A stretch of DNA of 64,000 bases, taken from assembly GCF_901000735.1 (NCBI RefSeq), contig NC_081542.1, positions 39,785,321-39,849,320 on the forward strand, given 5' to 3'. Below are positions 44,280 through 57,195 of this stretch, piece after piece (positions within the stretch are counted from its first letter, which is position 1; each line of letters opens with the position of its first letter). The notes beneath the pieces are model-generated. The model saw nothing but the letters and a program-made list of their open reading frames with translations. It made no database searches and was not told the DNA's origin. Position numbers and translations under genes: made by a program. This DNA comes from Corylus avellana. Lineage: Eukaryota > Streptophyta > Magnoliopsida > Fagales > Betulaceae.

Positions 44280-44712
44280 TTCTACACAAGTCATTTACAA
44301 ATCTGCTACTTCTGTTGGGGTTTTTTTTTTTTGTTGTGTTTAGTGTGTTTTGTTTTGATTTTGTATTTTGTTTTGTTTGTTTGTCATAGCCTTGGGGTCG
44401 AGGAGGGTATCTCTCCCGGCCAAAAATAAGATAAGGAAAAATATGGACTACCTATATGTCTTAGATCTAGTCTACTTTTGAAAGTCAAAGCAGATTTGTT
44501 TTATAACTGAAGTTATGCATAGGTTAGCGGTAGCTGCTATCATAGATAAACTTTGATTGTAAACATTTTCTGATTGTATATATCTATGACTTTGTAATTA
44601 CATAGCACTTGGTTAAGTTATATTACAGCTTAATTTATGCTCTGTGATGATCGATAGAGCTATTATGCTCTAGATCTTTTATGAATAAAATTTGAAAGAT
44701 TCTCTAAAAAAT
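44280..44712 (+). mobile_element. Possible 5'-truncated retroposon
   Basis: tatgctctagatcttttatgaataaaatttg followed by aaaaaataataataaa looks like a LINE 3' end with A-rich tail; the upstream text has UTR-like T/G-rich sequence and no protein match. Possible flanking duplication (aatcatcgtttgcaatgtt at 44256 against aatcatttgcgatgtt at 44727) is imperfect. 44082-44280 shows nothing. Confidence 0.3.
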
Positions 44713-45121
44713 AATAATAAATACAAATCATTTGCGATGTTGATTAAGGATACATAAACTCTTACTATAAAGCTATATATAAACTGATCAATATATAAAT
44801 ATAATCTTAGAGAGCTCCTATTATCCGGATGTGGTGTAAATTAAATCCATCTTTTACACCATCCAATAAGAGATTGACACTTTAAAAAAAAAAAAAAAAA
44901 AAAAAGACACCCAAAATACAATGCAGATAAAAACACTGGAATTGTTAAAGGTTGCCTACCTTCTGTCACAATATATATTACGCTGAAGTTAGTCACCCCT
45001 AGGGTTTTTCTGGGAAACGGCTAGGTTGGGAGGTATTGTCTTCTACCGGCTACAGCAGGGGAGAAGGTTTGATAATGGTTTTCTTTAACGACGACGGGTT
45101 GGCAACGTGATTTTCCTCATG

Positions 45122-46396
45122 ATGGCAGACAAGTTGGAGAAATTGTGTGGTAAGATCACCTTGACTGAAGGTGAAAGAATGGGCTTATTAATCTGTGAGG
45201 GGGAAATAGCGGATGGTCGTGCAAAAGGGGAGCAGTGTCTGGTGGGTAGGATTGGCGGGGAGCGTAGGGTCAACAAGGAGGCGTTCTGTTCGGTCTTACC
45301 CCGGATATGGAGATTGTCTAGTTCGGTGTTATTTAAGGAGATGCTTGATAACGTCTGAGTGTTTGAATTTGAGGAGATAGCTGACAAAAGACGGGTGTTA
45401 GAAGGCAGGCCATGGTCTTTTGATCCACAGATATTGGTGTTGCAAGAGTTCGATGGGATTACACCGCCATCGCAATTGGTGTTTTCTCACTCGCCGTTTT
45501 GGGTTCAAGTCCATGAAATGCCTTTATTATGTATGAACAAAGTAGTGGGGGTTAAAATCGGCGAGTCATTGGGCTTCGTTGAGGACGTCGATGTAGCTGG
45601 AGATGGAGAGGGATGGGGGCGTTGTCTTCGTATTAGAGTGAATATTAATCTCCATGAGCCACTAGATAGAGGCCAAGCATTGCAATTGGGAGGGAAATCG
45701 TATTGGGTGATTTTCAAATATGAAAAGCTCCCCATGCTATGTTTTGACTGCAGAAGGATCTTGCATGGGAGGAAAGGGTGTCCGGTGCAGGCTCATAATA
45801 AAAGGACCAATGACAGCAAGGCTAAAGAGTGGGGAGTATGGTTGCGGGCCGAAGATCCAAGGCGGAGCAGTGGAGGTGCTAGGGATGGCGGAACAACCTT
45901 TTCGACGGAGCATGACGGGGACGGTGGCTCCTCGTTCAAGGGGTGGGGAAACAAGGCAACGCACTACCCACAAGGAAACCCTAGCCGTTACAATAATGGT
46001 AATGAAGAGGTTAGCAGTCAACGATCATATTCTTGCCATAAGGAGGAAGCGAGATTGGGGGGATGTATGTCATGGGCAGATATGCAGGGGTTTGATACGT
46101 TACACTCGGGAGGTTCGGGTAATAAATGCTCTTTGGCGCCTCATGCAGAGTTGGATGTTAACGTGGAAGGGGATGGGGCCTGGAATGGTGGAAAAAACGC
46201 TGCTTCCAATCAGGTTCCCGTGGAGGAAAATCATATAGGACCGAATATTATGGACAGCTCGCAGGGTGGGACCAACCTACTAACAGCTGTTGACATGGGT
46301 AAAAATTCAATCGCCAGAGGATTTGCTGACATGCTCTCGGATAGGATTGACTTCGGGATGACTATGCTATCATGGAGGACACAGTACCAGCCATAA
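45122..46396 (+). pseudogene. LINE ORF1 protein, one internal stop
   Basis: ATG 45122 (MADKLEKLCGKITLTEGER). The DUF4283 region spans residues 1-150 (FEEIADKRRVLEGRPWSFDP, FWVQVHEMPLLCMNK, LGFVEDVD), then an intact zinc knuckle CFDCRRILHGRKGC (CX2CX4HX4C, about 45741-45782). The tail is Gly/Ser-rich. A TGA at 45356-45358 interrupts it between DNV and VFEFEE. A nucleic-acid-binding coat for the element RNA. Confidence 0.85.
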
Positions 46397-46631
46397 TGGT
46401 GAGGAATGAGGTGTCAAAAACAAATTTGAGGAAATGGAAAAGACAAGCCAGAGTTCCAAAGGATATGAGGGAGGGTGCATCACAGTCGGCTATTGACAAA
46501 AGAAAAGGCCAAAACCTTGTTGTGGATGCGGGAGACAGGAATGCAAAAAAAACCTGCACAGATGAGGTGGGAAAGAGCAATGAGCTAATGGTGTCGGCGG
46601 CGGCGGCTGCTATGCAGCCCCACTAATCTCA

Positions 46632-49600
46632 ATGAGTCTTGTTAGCTGGAACTGCCGAGGGCTTGGGAACCCTCGGACAGTTTGCGACCTTGACCAAATG
46701 GTTAAGGAAAAGAAGCCCAGCTTTTTGTTTCTAATGGAAACTATTAGCAACAAGAAACGTATGGAAAGGTTAAGAGTGAAGCTTGGTTTCGAAGGGCTGT
46801 TTGTGGTGGAGCCGGTGGGGAAGAGTGGCGGATTGGCCCTTTTTTGGAAGGTGGCAGAGGAATTAGAAATTCAAAATTACTCTCGTCGTCATATCAATGC
46901 AATAGTTAAGATGTCAGACAATGAAGTGCCTTGGAAGCTTACTGGGTTTTATGGTCATCCCGACCCTACAAAAAGAATGGAATCTTGGTCTCTTCTATCA
47001 CATTTAAAATTTTTTGCTCCAGTCCCGTGGCTTTGTGTAGGAGACTTTAACGAGATAGCTCACCAATCCGAGAAAGTTGGGGCGAATCGACGACGTGAAG
47101 GGCAAATGGAGGCATTCCAGGCAGCTCCTGAGGATTGCAATTTGGGAGATCTGGGGTTCTCGGGTCCGAGATTTACATGGTCAAATATGGGCCAAGATGC
47201 TTCTTTTACGCAAGAACGGTTGGATCGAGTTGTTGGTAATAGTGGGTGGTGTAATATGCACAAGTCGGCGGGGGTACATGTCTTGGCAGCACGAGCTTCG
47301 GATCACAACCCAATCTATGTTTCTTTTTCAGGCATACAACCACGGGGTTTACAGGGTAGGAGAGGTTTTAAGTTTGAGGCTAGCTGGATCCCTGATGAAG
47401 AATGTGGAGCTATTATTCGTGAGGCTTGGGATAGGGGTGACAACGCGGGTGGGGGGAAGGGGGGGCAATGATGAAAGTGAGAAGTAGTTTGGATCGGTGC
47501 AAATCACGATTAAAAGGGTGGAGTAGGGAAAATTTTGGAAATAATGAAAATGTGGTGAAAGAAAAGACTGAATTGTTGGCCAAATTGCAAAGCTTAGAGG
47601 GTCCCGATCCATATGATGCTATCAAACGTCTTCAAACGGAGATTGACACCTTGCTGGATTTTGAAGATACCTGTTGGAAACAACAAGCGAAACGAAATTG
47701 GTACCGGGATGGAGATAGAAACACAACCTTTTTTCATGCTTGGGCAAGTCACAGAAGAAGAGTAAATACGATTAAGCGAGTTGTCAACACTGAATGGCAG
47801 GAGTGGTCTAAGGTGGAGGAGATTAGCCAAGCTTTCGTGGCTTACTATCAGAATTTATTCACTTCTGGAGGGACGAGGGGAAAAGAGGAGTTTCTAGAAG
47901 GGATGCAAGCCAGAGTTACAGATGGAATGAACTCCCGTTTGCTAACTACTTTTGAGGCGGTTGAGGTGGACAAAGCATTGGCGCAAATGCACCCATTAAA
48001 ATTGCCGGGTCCAGATGGCTTCTCAGCTTGCTTTTATCAACACTCGTGGAGCACGGTACGTAGTGATGTTTGTCATGCTGTTCTTGATTTTTTGAATAAT
48101 GGGATTTTTGATGCAGCTATAAATATCACCCATATAGCACTTATTCCAAAAGTTAAAAATCCCTCCCGGATAACGGAATTCTGCCCTATCAGCCTATGTA
48201 ACATTATTTATAAATTAATTGCAAAAGTGTTGGCTAATAGACTGAAAAGGGTGTTGGGGGAGATCATCTCCCCGAACCAAAGTGCATTTGTCCCGAGGAG
48301 ACTCATCACCAACAATGTTCTTATTGCGTTCGAAGCTTTACACACCATGGACTCTCGTATGGTTGGTAAGGAGAGTTATATGACTTTGAAGCTAGACATG
48401 AGAAAGGCCTATGATCGGGTTGAATGAGACTTTTTGGAATTTGTTATGAAAAGAATGGGGTTTGCTGATAGGTGGGTTCATTTGGTGATGACATGTGTAC
48501 GAACTGTAAAGTATTCAGTACTTATAAATGGGCTGGCATATGGGCAAGTAATTCCAACTCATGGGTTGCGCCAAGGGGACCCCCTTTCGCCATATTTTTT
48601 CATAATGTGTACGGAAGGTCTCAGTTCTGCTTTGCAAAGAACGGAGGGTAGGGGAGGATTTTCAGGCTTGCCTATTACTCGTGGGGGCACTCGGATAAAT
48701 CACCTTTTGTTTGCAGACGATAGCCTTTTGTTCTACAAAGCAAAAGAAGCTGAGCTAAGAAGTTTGCAAAAAGTCTTGGAGGACTATGAGAGAGCGTCGG
48801 GTCAAAAGCTAAATAAGGAGAAGACCTCCATCTTCTTTAGCCGTAATACTTCAACGGTGGATCGAGAATTAATTTCACAAATTGTTGGGGTTCCGATAAC
48901 ACAGAGATATGAAACTTATCTGGGCTTGCCTGCACTTATAGGAAGATCACAACTGCGGTCGTTTTAAGGGATAAAAGGTCGAGTTTGGGATAAGATTCAC
49001 GGCTGGAAGGAGAAGTTCCTTTCTCAAGCGAGTAAGGAGGTGCTCCTTAAAGCAGTGGTACAAGCAATCCCGACATACACCATGAGCGTTTTCCAACTGT
49101 CGAAGACTTTGTGCCGGGAAATAAATTCTATGATGTCAAAATTTTGGTGGGGGCACAAGGACAATGGATAAAATAACATGGATGCGTTGGGAGAAGTTAG
49201 GGATGGCTAAGGATCAGGCGGGTGGATTGGGATATCACGACTTGGAATGTTTTAATTTGGCTCTGCTTGCAAAACAAGGTTGGAGGATAATAAACCATTC
49301 GGACTCATTAATGGCGAGGATTTTTAAAGAGAAGTATTTCCCTAATAGTTCCTTCTTGGATTCTCCGGTGGGGAAGAAGCCATCTTATGCGTGGCGAAGT
49401 ATTTGGAATGCCAAGCCCCTTCTACGGGAAGGTCTAGTGTGGCGGGTTGGTGATGGGAATTCCATTTCAATTTGGGGTGACCGATGGCTGCCCGTCCATT
49501 CCACTCATGCGGTACAATCCCCTATTCGGCTCCTAGAGGGGAATGCAAAGGTGGAGGCACTCATTAATAATAATACTAGATGGTGGAACGTTCCTTTGAT

Positions 49601-50769
49601 GGAAGCCATTTTTAATCCCAAGGAGGCAAGTATTATTTGTGGAATTCCGATATGCCCAAGTATCCAGGTAGATCAAATGATATGGGGCCCAGCAAAACAT
49701 GGAAAATATAATGTAAAAAGTGTATATCATGTTGCTGTGGAGGTCAGGTCTCGGCAACTGGGAGAGTGCTCGGAAGGGATGCCAAATCGGGTTTTGTGGA
49801 GAAGATTATGGCGGTTAGGAGGCCCAAGAGTGGTGAAGATGTTCATGTGGCAGGCTTGTAACAACATTTTGCCAACAAATGAGAACCTGCATAAACGAAA
49901 AATTTTGAAGGACCCTTTATGCCCCATCTGCAGACTGGAAGTTGAGACCGTGTGCCATGCATTGTGGACATGTCCGGCAGCACAGGATGTCTGGCATGGG
50001 AGTTTTAGCAAGCTTCATAAAAGTATTATGGCTGAGCGCAATTCCGGATATTGTGGTTGGTTTATTGGATCGTCTGGATGCGGATGAAGTAGACGTATTC
50101 GCCTGCACTGCACGACAGGTATGGTTGCGGAGGAATAAGTGGGTGTTTGAAGGGAAATTCTCTTCCCCCGTGCAGCTGCTGCAAATGGCTTCTGACCAAG
50201 TTGAGGCAACAAAATCTGCAGACCAGGGCAGGCAAGAGGAAGGTCAGCGGGTTCGCCAACGACCACTGGTACACTGGAGGTTGACACCACCAGAATTTGT
50301 GAAGTGCAACTGGGATGCAGCGATTGATTCGGCAGGAAAAAGGATGGGTGTGGGGATTGTGATCAGAAACCATGTTGGTTAGGTGGTTGCAGCACAATGC
50401 TCTACTAGGCTTCATATTATTGATCCCATGACAGCAGAAGCCATCGCGGCATGGACAGCGGCCCTTTTCATTCGGAGTCTTGGTTTCGAGAATGTTATAC
50501 TTGAAGGGGACTCCCTTGGGGTGGCTCGAGGTCTACAAGGGGATGAGAATTGCTGGGCGTCGGTGGGACACCTGCTGGACGATACGAAGCTGACCTTGGG
50601 AAGTTGCTGGTCCTGGCAAGTTTTTCATGTCTGGAGAGAAGCAAATTCGGCAGCGGATAAGTTGGCTAAGATGGCATTACAGCTGAACAAGGAACATCAA
50701 TGGAGGGGGTCCACCCCATTATGCATTCGTGATATTGTATTGTTTGAAAAATCTTTGATTATTGAATGA
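46632..50769 (+). pseudogene. LINE ORF2: endonuclease, RT, zinc finger, RNase H
   Basis: ATG 46632. Endonuclease 46632-47350 with SWNCRGLG, GDFNEI and SDHNPI all intact. RT from about 47950 (LPGPDGFSACF, PISLCNIIYKLIAKVLANRL, KLDMRKAYDRVE, GLRQGDPLSPYFF, FADDSLLF intact). zf-RVT region about 49770-49970 (CPICRLEVETVCHALWTCP). RNase H 50300-50720 (KCNWDAAID, EGDSLG). Lesions: frameshift in a G-run near 47460, TGA 48425 (Trp expected after RVE), TAA 48965, frameshifts near 49163 and 50030, TAG 50380. All catalytic residues are still readable. Confidence 0.9.
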
Positions 50770-50807
50770 AATATTTGAGTTCCACTTCAAAAAAAAAAAA
50801 CACTGGA

Positions 50808-51150
50808 TCTTATACATGAAACAAACCTATCGAAAAAAAAAAACCAAAAAAAAATGAGTCACTTTCCTGCGTAGAAAAGCAAAAAAGAAGGCACCCCTAA
50901 ACAACCCACCGCTAAACACTACCACCAGAATCTGCTGAACTCGATCTGCCGTTAGAATTCGCCGAATGGGTTTGGGTGAATCTGAGTAGAAGGTCCGATT
51001 TTGTTTGGAATTTTTGGGTGGTCTGAATATGGGCTACCAGAGGAGTAGGCAGGGGTGGTTCAGCCTCCAATAGTGTCGGTGGGGTTTGAATGAAAAGGAA
51101 AAGAGTTGTTTGTCGATTTTTGTTTTGGGTTAAAAGCTTTGGTGTTTTCA
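50808..51150. other. No gene supported
   Basis: A 79-codon minus frame (50912-51151) is Thr/Pro-rich and unrecognised. It contains no start context or conserved neighbour. Confidence 0.3.
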
Positions 51151-51336
51151 TTTGTATTTAGTATCAAATTTTTATAGGAGGCTGTACACCACATCCAATT
51201 GAAGTTATTCTCACAATTGTAATATATATATATTACAATTGTGAGAATAACTTCAATTGGATGTGGTGCAAAAACTCCTATTTACAGCCTCCTATAAAAA
51301 TTTGATACATCACTTAAAAATACTAAATACAAAATC
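51151..51336. mobile_element. Near-perfect foldback MITE, about 186 bp
   Basis: The arms (tttgtatttagtatcaaatt ... cacaattgtaatata) pair almost perfectly around a tatata centre at about 51227. The right arm has two small insertions (about 14 bp near 51272 and 15 bp near 51310). A relative of one end (ggatgtggtgtaaattaaat) is at 44828. Confidence 0.85.
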
Positions 51337-51432
51337 TTGTTTATCAATTTCTCTTAATTATATTAATAATTATAAATTGCTACATCAATTTGTAAAAAAA
51401 TTTGTAGTAAAAATTGTAGTACCAGTTTATTA

Positions 51433-51960
51433 CAATTTTTTTTTTTTTTTTTTTTTTTGGTAATGAGAATTGTTTAAAACAACAATCACTTACTGTAGCT
51501 TACACCAAATCAAACTTTACTATACAGAGCTTATCAAAACAACCATCAAACCAGACTCTACACAGCATCAAACATATCTCTACACATCATTTATTCTTCA
51601 TCAGCCTCACCTCTGCAACAAAGCAAATTCACTGGCAGCCCCCAATTTGAGCAATGATCTAAATTTCCTTGTGTCTTTTTAAATTTATCTTTAGCCATAA
51701 CTCAAGCTCTAATGATCTCCCAATATTGGAATTCACTCCTTTTTTTCTTTTTTTCTTTTTTTCTTTCTTTTTTTTTTTCCTTTTTTGAGGCGGTTACCAT
51801 GTTTGAAATCATTTTTTTGCCTCCAAGCATAGTACACAGCCGCACTCCAATTAAGTTTACACAACACAGCTTTCATCCTCTTATGCATGTTAGGCTATTT
51901 GAAGCTTGGTTTTATATTTGACCCAATTCAACTTTGGAAGCCCTATGATTTAAATGAGAT
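51433..51960 (-). pseudogene. 5'-truncated LINE 3' end
   Basis: The poly-T at 51433-51459 is the A tail on the minus strand. Upstream (51830-51900, minus) a frame reads KLNWSAAVYYAWRQKNDFK, the typical plant LINE region between zf-RVT and RNase H. Interrupted by a T-rich insertion near 51740-51790. Confidence 0.5.
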
Positions 51961-54629
51961 TTTTTCTGAGGCTTAGTCCATGGAGCGAAGGCTGAATGTA
52001 TTATTGACGCCTCTTGTATTGTCTCTTTAAAAAATAGTGGACGTAGCTCTTAGTGGTAAATCATGTAAATCTCTATGTTTGTGATTGCTTTTTTGGCATT
52101 CTTCTTAATTTTAGTGTCTCACTAATTTTGGGAAATAAGATAGATTTCATAAGTAAATCTCCAACAGAGCTTTCAAATGCCTCATTAATTATAGTTAAAT
52201 ATAGATATTATGATCAATTTTACCTCACCCGTAGACCCTTTAAAATAAAATGTTTTGAAAAATTTGCTACAATAAGCTTTCATATGTTAAAGTTTACTAG
52301 AACGCATTATACTATTTTTTTTATTCTTTTTTTTTTCTCCCTTCTCTCTCCCTCTGTTTCTCTCTCTCCCTCAACGCTTGTTCATTCTCTCTCCATTTTT
52401 GAGCTTCACTGGTGTGGAGTCCCGACGACGATGGTGAGGCCTAGGCGCTAAGTACCTTCTCAGAACCACATCAATGTCATCATCAAAATCGTACCTCCAC
52501 CAAGCCATTGGTATGATGTTCATTGTGGACTTGAAAATGGAGTTCAAGAGAGATGAATGCTTGGTTTTGTAGCCCATATCTCCAACCCACCATGCCAAGA
52601 GACCCGAGAGATGGTCTCATCTAATTTTTATCCCTTTGGGGCCAAAACCACCCCCATTTGGGCCAAGGAGGTGGCTGGTTTTAGAGCATATCATGGAGTT
52701 CAAGAATAATAGGTATTAAAGACTATTACTGACTTACAGTTGAAAAAAAATCATTGAGTCACACTTGAAAACAATCACTGAATTATAATTAAAGTCTAGC
52801 TATAGTTAAAGGCTATTACCTAGTTAACCTAGCTAGCTAGAGTATAAGTCTATTTATATTCAACATGATTCCACTATAAATAAAAACATGTTATACTGTA
52901 AATATTTCTGGTTTATATTCAATTGTCTATTGAATTATCTTTTCTTTCAGTCAGCCACCCCAAAATAGCCAATTTTTTTCAATTTTTTATATGGGCATTT
53001 TAGACTTTTCATATCCTAAAAACTCACATGTCATCATGCACATTGCACATCATAATTTATTAAATAGAACAAAATAAAAGCATAATCACGCAATGACTGA
53101 TCTGGAAGTGAAATGGAAAGGATATATGTTAATCTTCCTCCTAAAGACTGAGGGCGACCGCAGAATTTAAGCCAGCATTACCCAAAAGGGGAAAAGAAAG
53201 AGGAAAACGAGGCCGGAAATGTGTAGTACGTAGTTGACCCTTACTTGGATTCCTCATTGCCACCACCTTATTATATTACACAAACGTGAAAGGGAGTCAT
53301 TTTTTCCAGGAGTGATTGAATAAAAGGATAAAGTTCGTTGACGTGCTCTTCTTTTGGCCTGATTATCTCACATTAACGAACTTTTCTGCAGCGTCAATGC
53401 ACGTTATAAAGTGAAGTCACGTTTCAATATTTCAATTCGCCACATCGTGAACGGTATACAAAACGCCACGTACGTACCTCACTGATTTAACATAAAAAAA
53501 AATAAAAAATAAAAAATAAAAAAAGTAGAAAATCTCTATTTTTCTAGCTCCACCCTCGCCACCACCATCAAAAGATCCCTCTCTTTCACTCTTTGCCTTT
53601 AATGGAGTACTCTCTTCGCCGGAAGATAAAAAGAACATGAGAGAGACTTTTATAGATGCAGGAGACTTAATTTCTCTATCTCAAAATGTTTTTTTTTTTT
53701 TTTTTTTTTTCTTTTGATGTTGATTAGGTTTTCAATCATATCTCTTTGTGAACAATTCGTCGGAGGGATGAGGGTTAATTTATTGAAAAGTGATCATTTA
53801 TTGGGGGGAAATAGAAAAGGCAAGAGAGTTGTTTGAATTAACCCAACTCGACGACATTTGGTTTCTCTTTGCATGTCCTCTTATCCCCGGTTATGGACAT
53901 GCAGGGAAAAGCAAACAAATAGTATTTTAGAAACTTTTTCTTTTTTTTTTTTTGAAGTAAGCTGTATGATAATGCTTGCAAAACTTTGAACAGATAGCTA
54001 TCCGTAGGACTTAGGAGGTTTCATTAACGTACGGGCCAACTGATCAAGGGGCCGACTACTGAACCAAACCGAAACCGACCCTCTTGGTGTAGTTTTCAGG
54101 AGTTATCGGCCCACCAACCCAATTCATAAATTGGCAAAGGCGGAGATCCGCTAGCATGGGCAGGTGAGCAGCAACACAACATGATCGAGGAAACGGCAAG
54201 GTGAAGAGATGGGATAGGGCGAGATTGCGTGGCGATGAGGCAACGAGCGGTGAGCAAGGCTCAATTGTTAGGTTAAAGATTGTATAAATAAAATTTATTA
54301 TTTAAAAATAGTTATAGGGATTAATTTGGTTGAGTTTATCGAAACTCCAAGCCGACCAGCCACCGACCCACTACGTCATAATTTTTATATGAAAAATGTT
54401 ACATGTATTTTTTAGTGCTTATTTTCATAATTTTCATTGCAACGTACATTAAAAAATAAGCATTTAAAAAGTGCATGTAGTATATATATATATATATATA
54501 TATATTCCAACCGCCATGGGGTGGACTAGATAAACTGGCCGGTTTGGGTCAGCCTAGGAGATTATCTTTTTCAAAATCATGTGGCCCCAGGATCCGTACT
54601 GCAATACTGCTCATAATACTTTGAATAAG
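51961..54629. other. Intergenic, no gene supported
   Basis: Contains a CT-rich stretch (52320-52400), a short minus frame 52371-52598 (MAWWVGDMGYKTKHSSLL) with no family I know, poly-T at 53690-53711, and repeats of gaaccaaaccgaaaccgacc type near 54060-54370 that look like an old foldback. A small inverted element may lie at 54375-54480 (acatgtattttttagtgctt / aagtgcatgtag). I see no conserved gene. Confidence 0.4.
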
Positions 54630-55318
54630 GATTCCCTCTCATTATTGGGAGAATATGAGGGTCTCATATTCTTAATCCTAACTATCCAATTTGATCATAC
54701 GGTCTACAACTTGCCACGTGTCTCAATATAAATTAAATACTAAAATATTAATTAACTTTTAAAAAATAAATAAAAATTAAAATAATAAAAAAAACAAAAT
54801 CAAATAACAAAAAAATAATTAAAAAGTTGGGGTGGCCAGCCACCCTAGTTGAGTTTAGGAAGCCACCCCCAAGGGCCAAAACCATTTTGAAATTTTTTTG
54901 ATTTAGACAAGTGGCCGCAATTAATTGGGCATATGGGGTGCAATGTAAGCCACTCAATACTGTTCTTTGGGGTTCAAGCCACCCCTTCAGGAGATCCATT
55001 GGGGGGGACGGCCACTCAGCGTTAGCCATACCCTTGTGGTTGGTCCCACCCAGGGTTCAAATTAAAAAAAAAATTTCAAAATTTATTTTGGCGTAGCTTC
55101 GACCACCCCAACTTTTTTATTTATTTTTTTTTGTTATTTGGTTTGATTTTTTATTATTTTTATTTTATTTATTTTAAAAGTTAATTAATATTTTAGTATT
55201 TAATTATAGTAGGATACATGGCATGCTGTAGACCATGGGATCAAATTGGACGGCAAGGATTAAGAATATGAGACCCTCATATTCTCCCAATAATAGGAGG
55301 GATCCAGATCTTAATACT
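54630..55318. mobile_element. Mutator-type foldback element, about 0.69 kb
   Basis: Long inverted ends: ggattccctctcattattgg at the left and the complement of ggatccctcctattattggg at the right, both continuing gagaatatgagggtctcata. Pairing extends over about 200 bp each side. Nearby aatactttg (54616) and aatactctt (55313) may be a 9-bp duplication. The middle is GC-richer with gccaccc repeats; the open frame 54748-55029 is within the arm and not a gene. Confidence 0.7.
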
Positions 55319-55789
55319 CTTAAGTAATATTGTTAGGAATCTCACTTTTTTTGCAGACCTTTAATACCCTAAATTTTGTAAAATATTTCGTTTCGTTTTT
55401 TTAGTAGCATGCCCTAGCTTCTATTTGTTGCAGGTCTTCTTAATTAGCCAGTTAATCCACAAATCCATGCCTGCACCCTTTTTTTAAAAAAAAAATAAAT
55501 AAAAATAAAAATAAAAATAAAGAAAAACAAAATTATTTATTTTTTTCTATTTAATGTATTTTTAAGGAAATTTATTTAATGCATGTATTTAAAAATTTGG
55601 TTACACATAGTACAAATCCCGTATAACTAAATTTTTAAAAACCTATAAAATAAGTTTCAAAATTACCAAAATTCTGATAAACAAATTAAACATCATTCAA
55701 AAATAACAAACTAAATTCTTAAACATATCTTGATAAACAAATTAAACATCATAGATCCTGATAAACAAATTAAACATCATGCTCTACTA
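55319..55789. other. AT-rich spacer
   Basis: Three copies of tgataaacaaattaaacatc at 55676, 55731 and 55760. Nothing else recognised. Confidence 0.5.
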
Positions 55790-57190
55790 TTTTGTACTTC
55801 ATATTTGATCGTGAATTTCTTTATAATTGTCTCCGTTATTTGACATATATCATATTGTGGGAATCACTTAAATCCTAGTGTTATCTATGTATGATTGTCT
55901 TCTCTTATTTAACATAATTGTAGTCTTTTGCACAACAAGTAGTATCAGAGCTAAGCTTTAAGATTCAAATTAATGATAAATATGACAAGTACCAAGTATG
56001 AAGTAGAGAAGTTGAATGAGAAAAACAATTTCTTTCTTTAGTAGAGAATGATGAATGATCTTTTGATTTAGTAAGAAATCTACAAAATGTTACTGGGAAA
56101 TACGAAGAAACACGAGAAGATGAATGATGATGATTGGGAGGAGATGGACGCAAAGGCTGCCAATTAGATCCATCTTAATTTTTCAAATGAAGTCATTCAC
56201 ATTGTGATTGATGAATTAAAAGTAGAGTTAATTTGGCAAAAATTAGAGAGTATGTATATGGTGAAGAATTTGACGAATAAATTGAACGTGAAAAAACAAC
56301 TATATGGTTTACAAATGGAGGAAATACAAATTTGCCAGAGCACCTCAACAAATTCAATATGTTGAATACACAGTCATTTAATTTTGGAGTGAAGATTAAA
56401 GATAAGATAAAACAATACTTCTATTGGTATCGCTTCCCCTTTCTTATGATCACATGGTTACAAGAATGTTGTATGGTAGAGAGATTCTGGCGTTTGAAGA
56501 GGTGACCATATCTCTCTTATCATATGAGAGGTAAAGCAAACCTGTCAATGATTAGGCTGATGAGCTTGTGGCATGATTTGAACCAAAACGTGTAAGCAGT
56601 CTTGGTATAAGTCACAATTGGCATATGGTAAAGAATCTTGGTTAGATGCGTAAGATGTGGAGCACTATTATTGTCACAAAAAATGGGACTACATAGGATT
56701 TTACATGCTAATGAAACAAGACTTGGAAGATAATATGAATTAAAAATGTTTTGTAAATTCAGTCAGCATGGCCAATGATGAGTTCGATGACAGTAAGGTT
56801 AGGCCATTGTGAGGAATCTTGGTTTTCTCCTAGCCGTGCTGCACAAAGAGATTATAAGAGAGTGGTGTCGCTTTAAAGAAAAACAAGGGAAAAAGAGTTG
56901 CTTTGTGAAAGAGAAAAAGAGAGAAACAAAGTTAGAGCTTGTCCCAGTAAAAGAATGATTTATATTTCTGTCTTTTGTATTTTTCTTTAAGAAATCATCT
57001 CTATTATGTAATAGAGAGATTTGTGTGTATTGGTGTAATACTTCATAAAAACACCTGTTTTAAAAAAGGATTAAAAACGTGGTTAATGATTTTCATAAAA
57101 CATGGTTTTATAACAAAAGACCTAAACCCTTGTAAGTAACCCAACCCCTTGAGTCTTTTAAGGCAAAACCCAGACCCTACTCCTTTCTAA
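55790..57190 (+). mobile_element. Copia LTR tail, primer site and gag remnant, copy 1
   Basis: LTR tail to 55939 (tagtcttttgcacaac), then gtatcagagc (55943), then from 55973 a Copia Gag remnant (MTSTKYEVEKLNEKNNF; DDDWEEMDAKAA; IWQKLESMYMVKNLTNKLNVKKQLYG) with several stops, including TAG in place of the Glu-type codon at 56164. After about 56450 the frame decays; 56900-57190 is non-coding and shared with copy 2. Confidence 0.75.
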
Positions 57191-57195
57191 CCGTA

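Larger units (their letters stand above)
44941..50796 (+). mobile_element. L1-type LINE, near full length
   Basis: 5.9 kb between 12-bp duplications aaaaacactgga (44929-44940 and 50796-50807), A tail at 50789-50800. ORF1 and ORF2 are both recognisable over their whole length with about six lesions. GC is clearly higher than the surroundings and than the LINE at 12794. It is a different subfamily from that element. Confidence 0.93.

Noticed and set aside
45505..45735. Minus-strand frames opposite the second LINE
   Set aside because: Shadows of the GC-richer ORF1 and ORF2 coding strand.
51163..51307. Rho-independent-type terminator
   Set aside because: The inverted repeat is far too long and lies in plant DNA; it is a MITE.
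53432..53638. Minus-strand 68-codon frame
   Set aside because: Phe/Tyr run from a poly-A/T tract; no start context or homologue seen.
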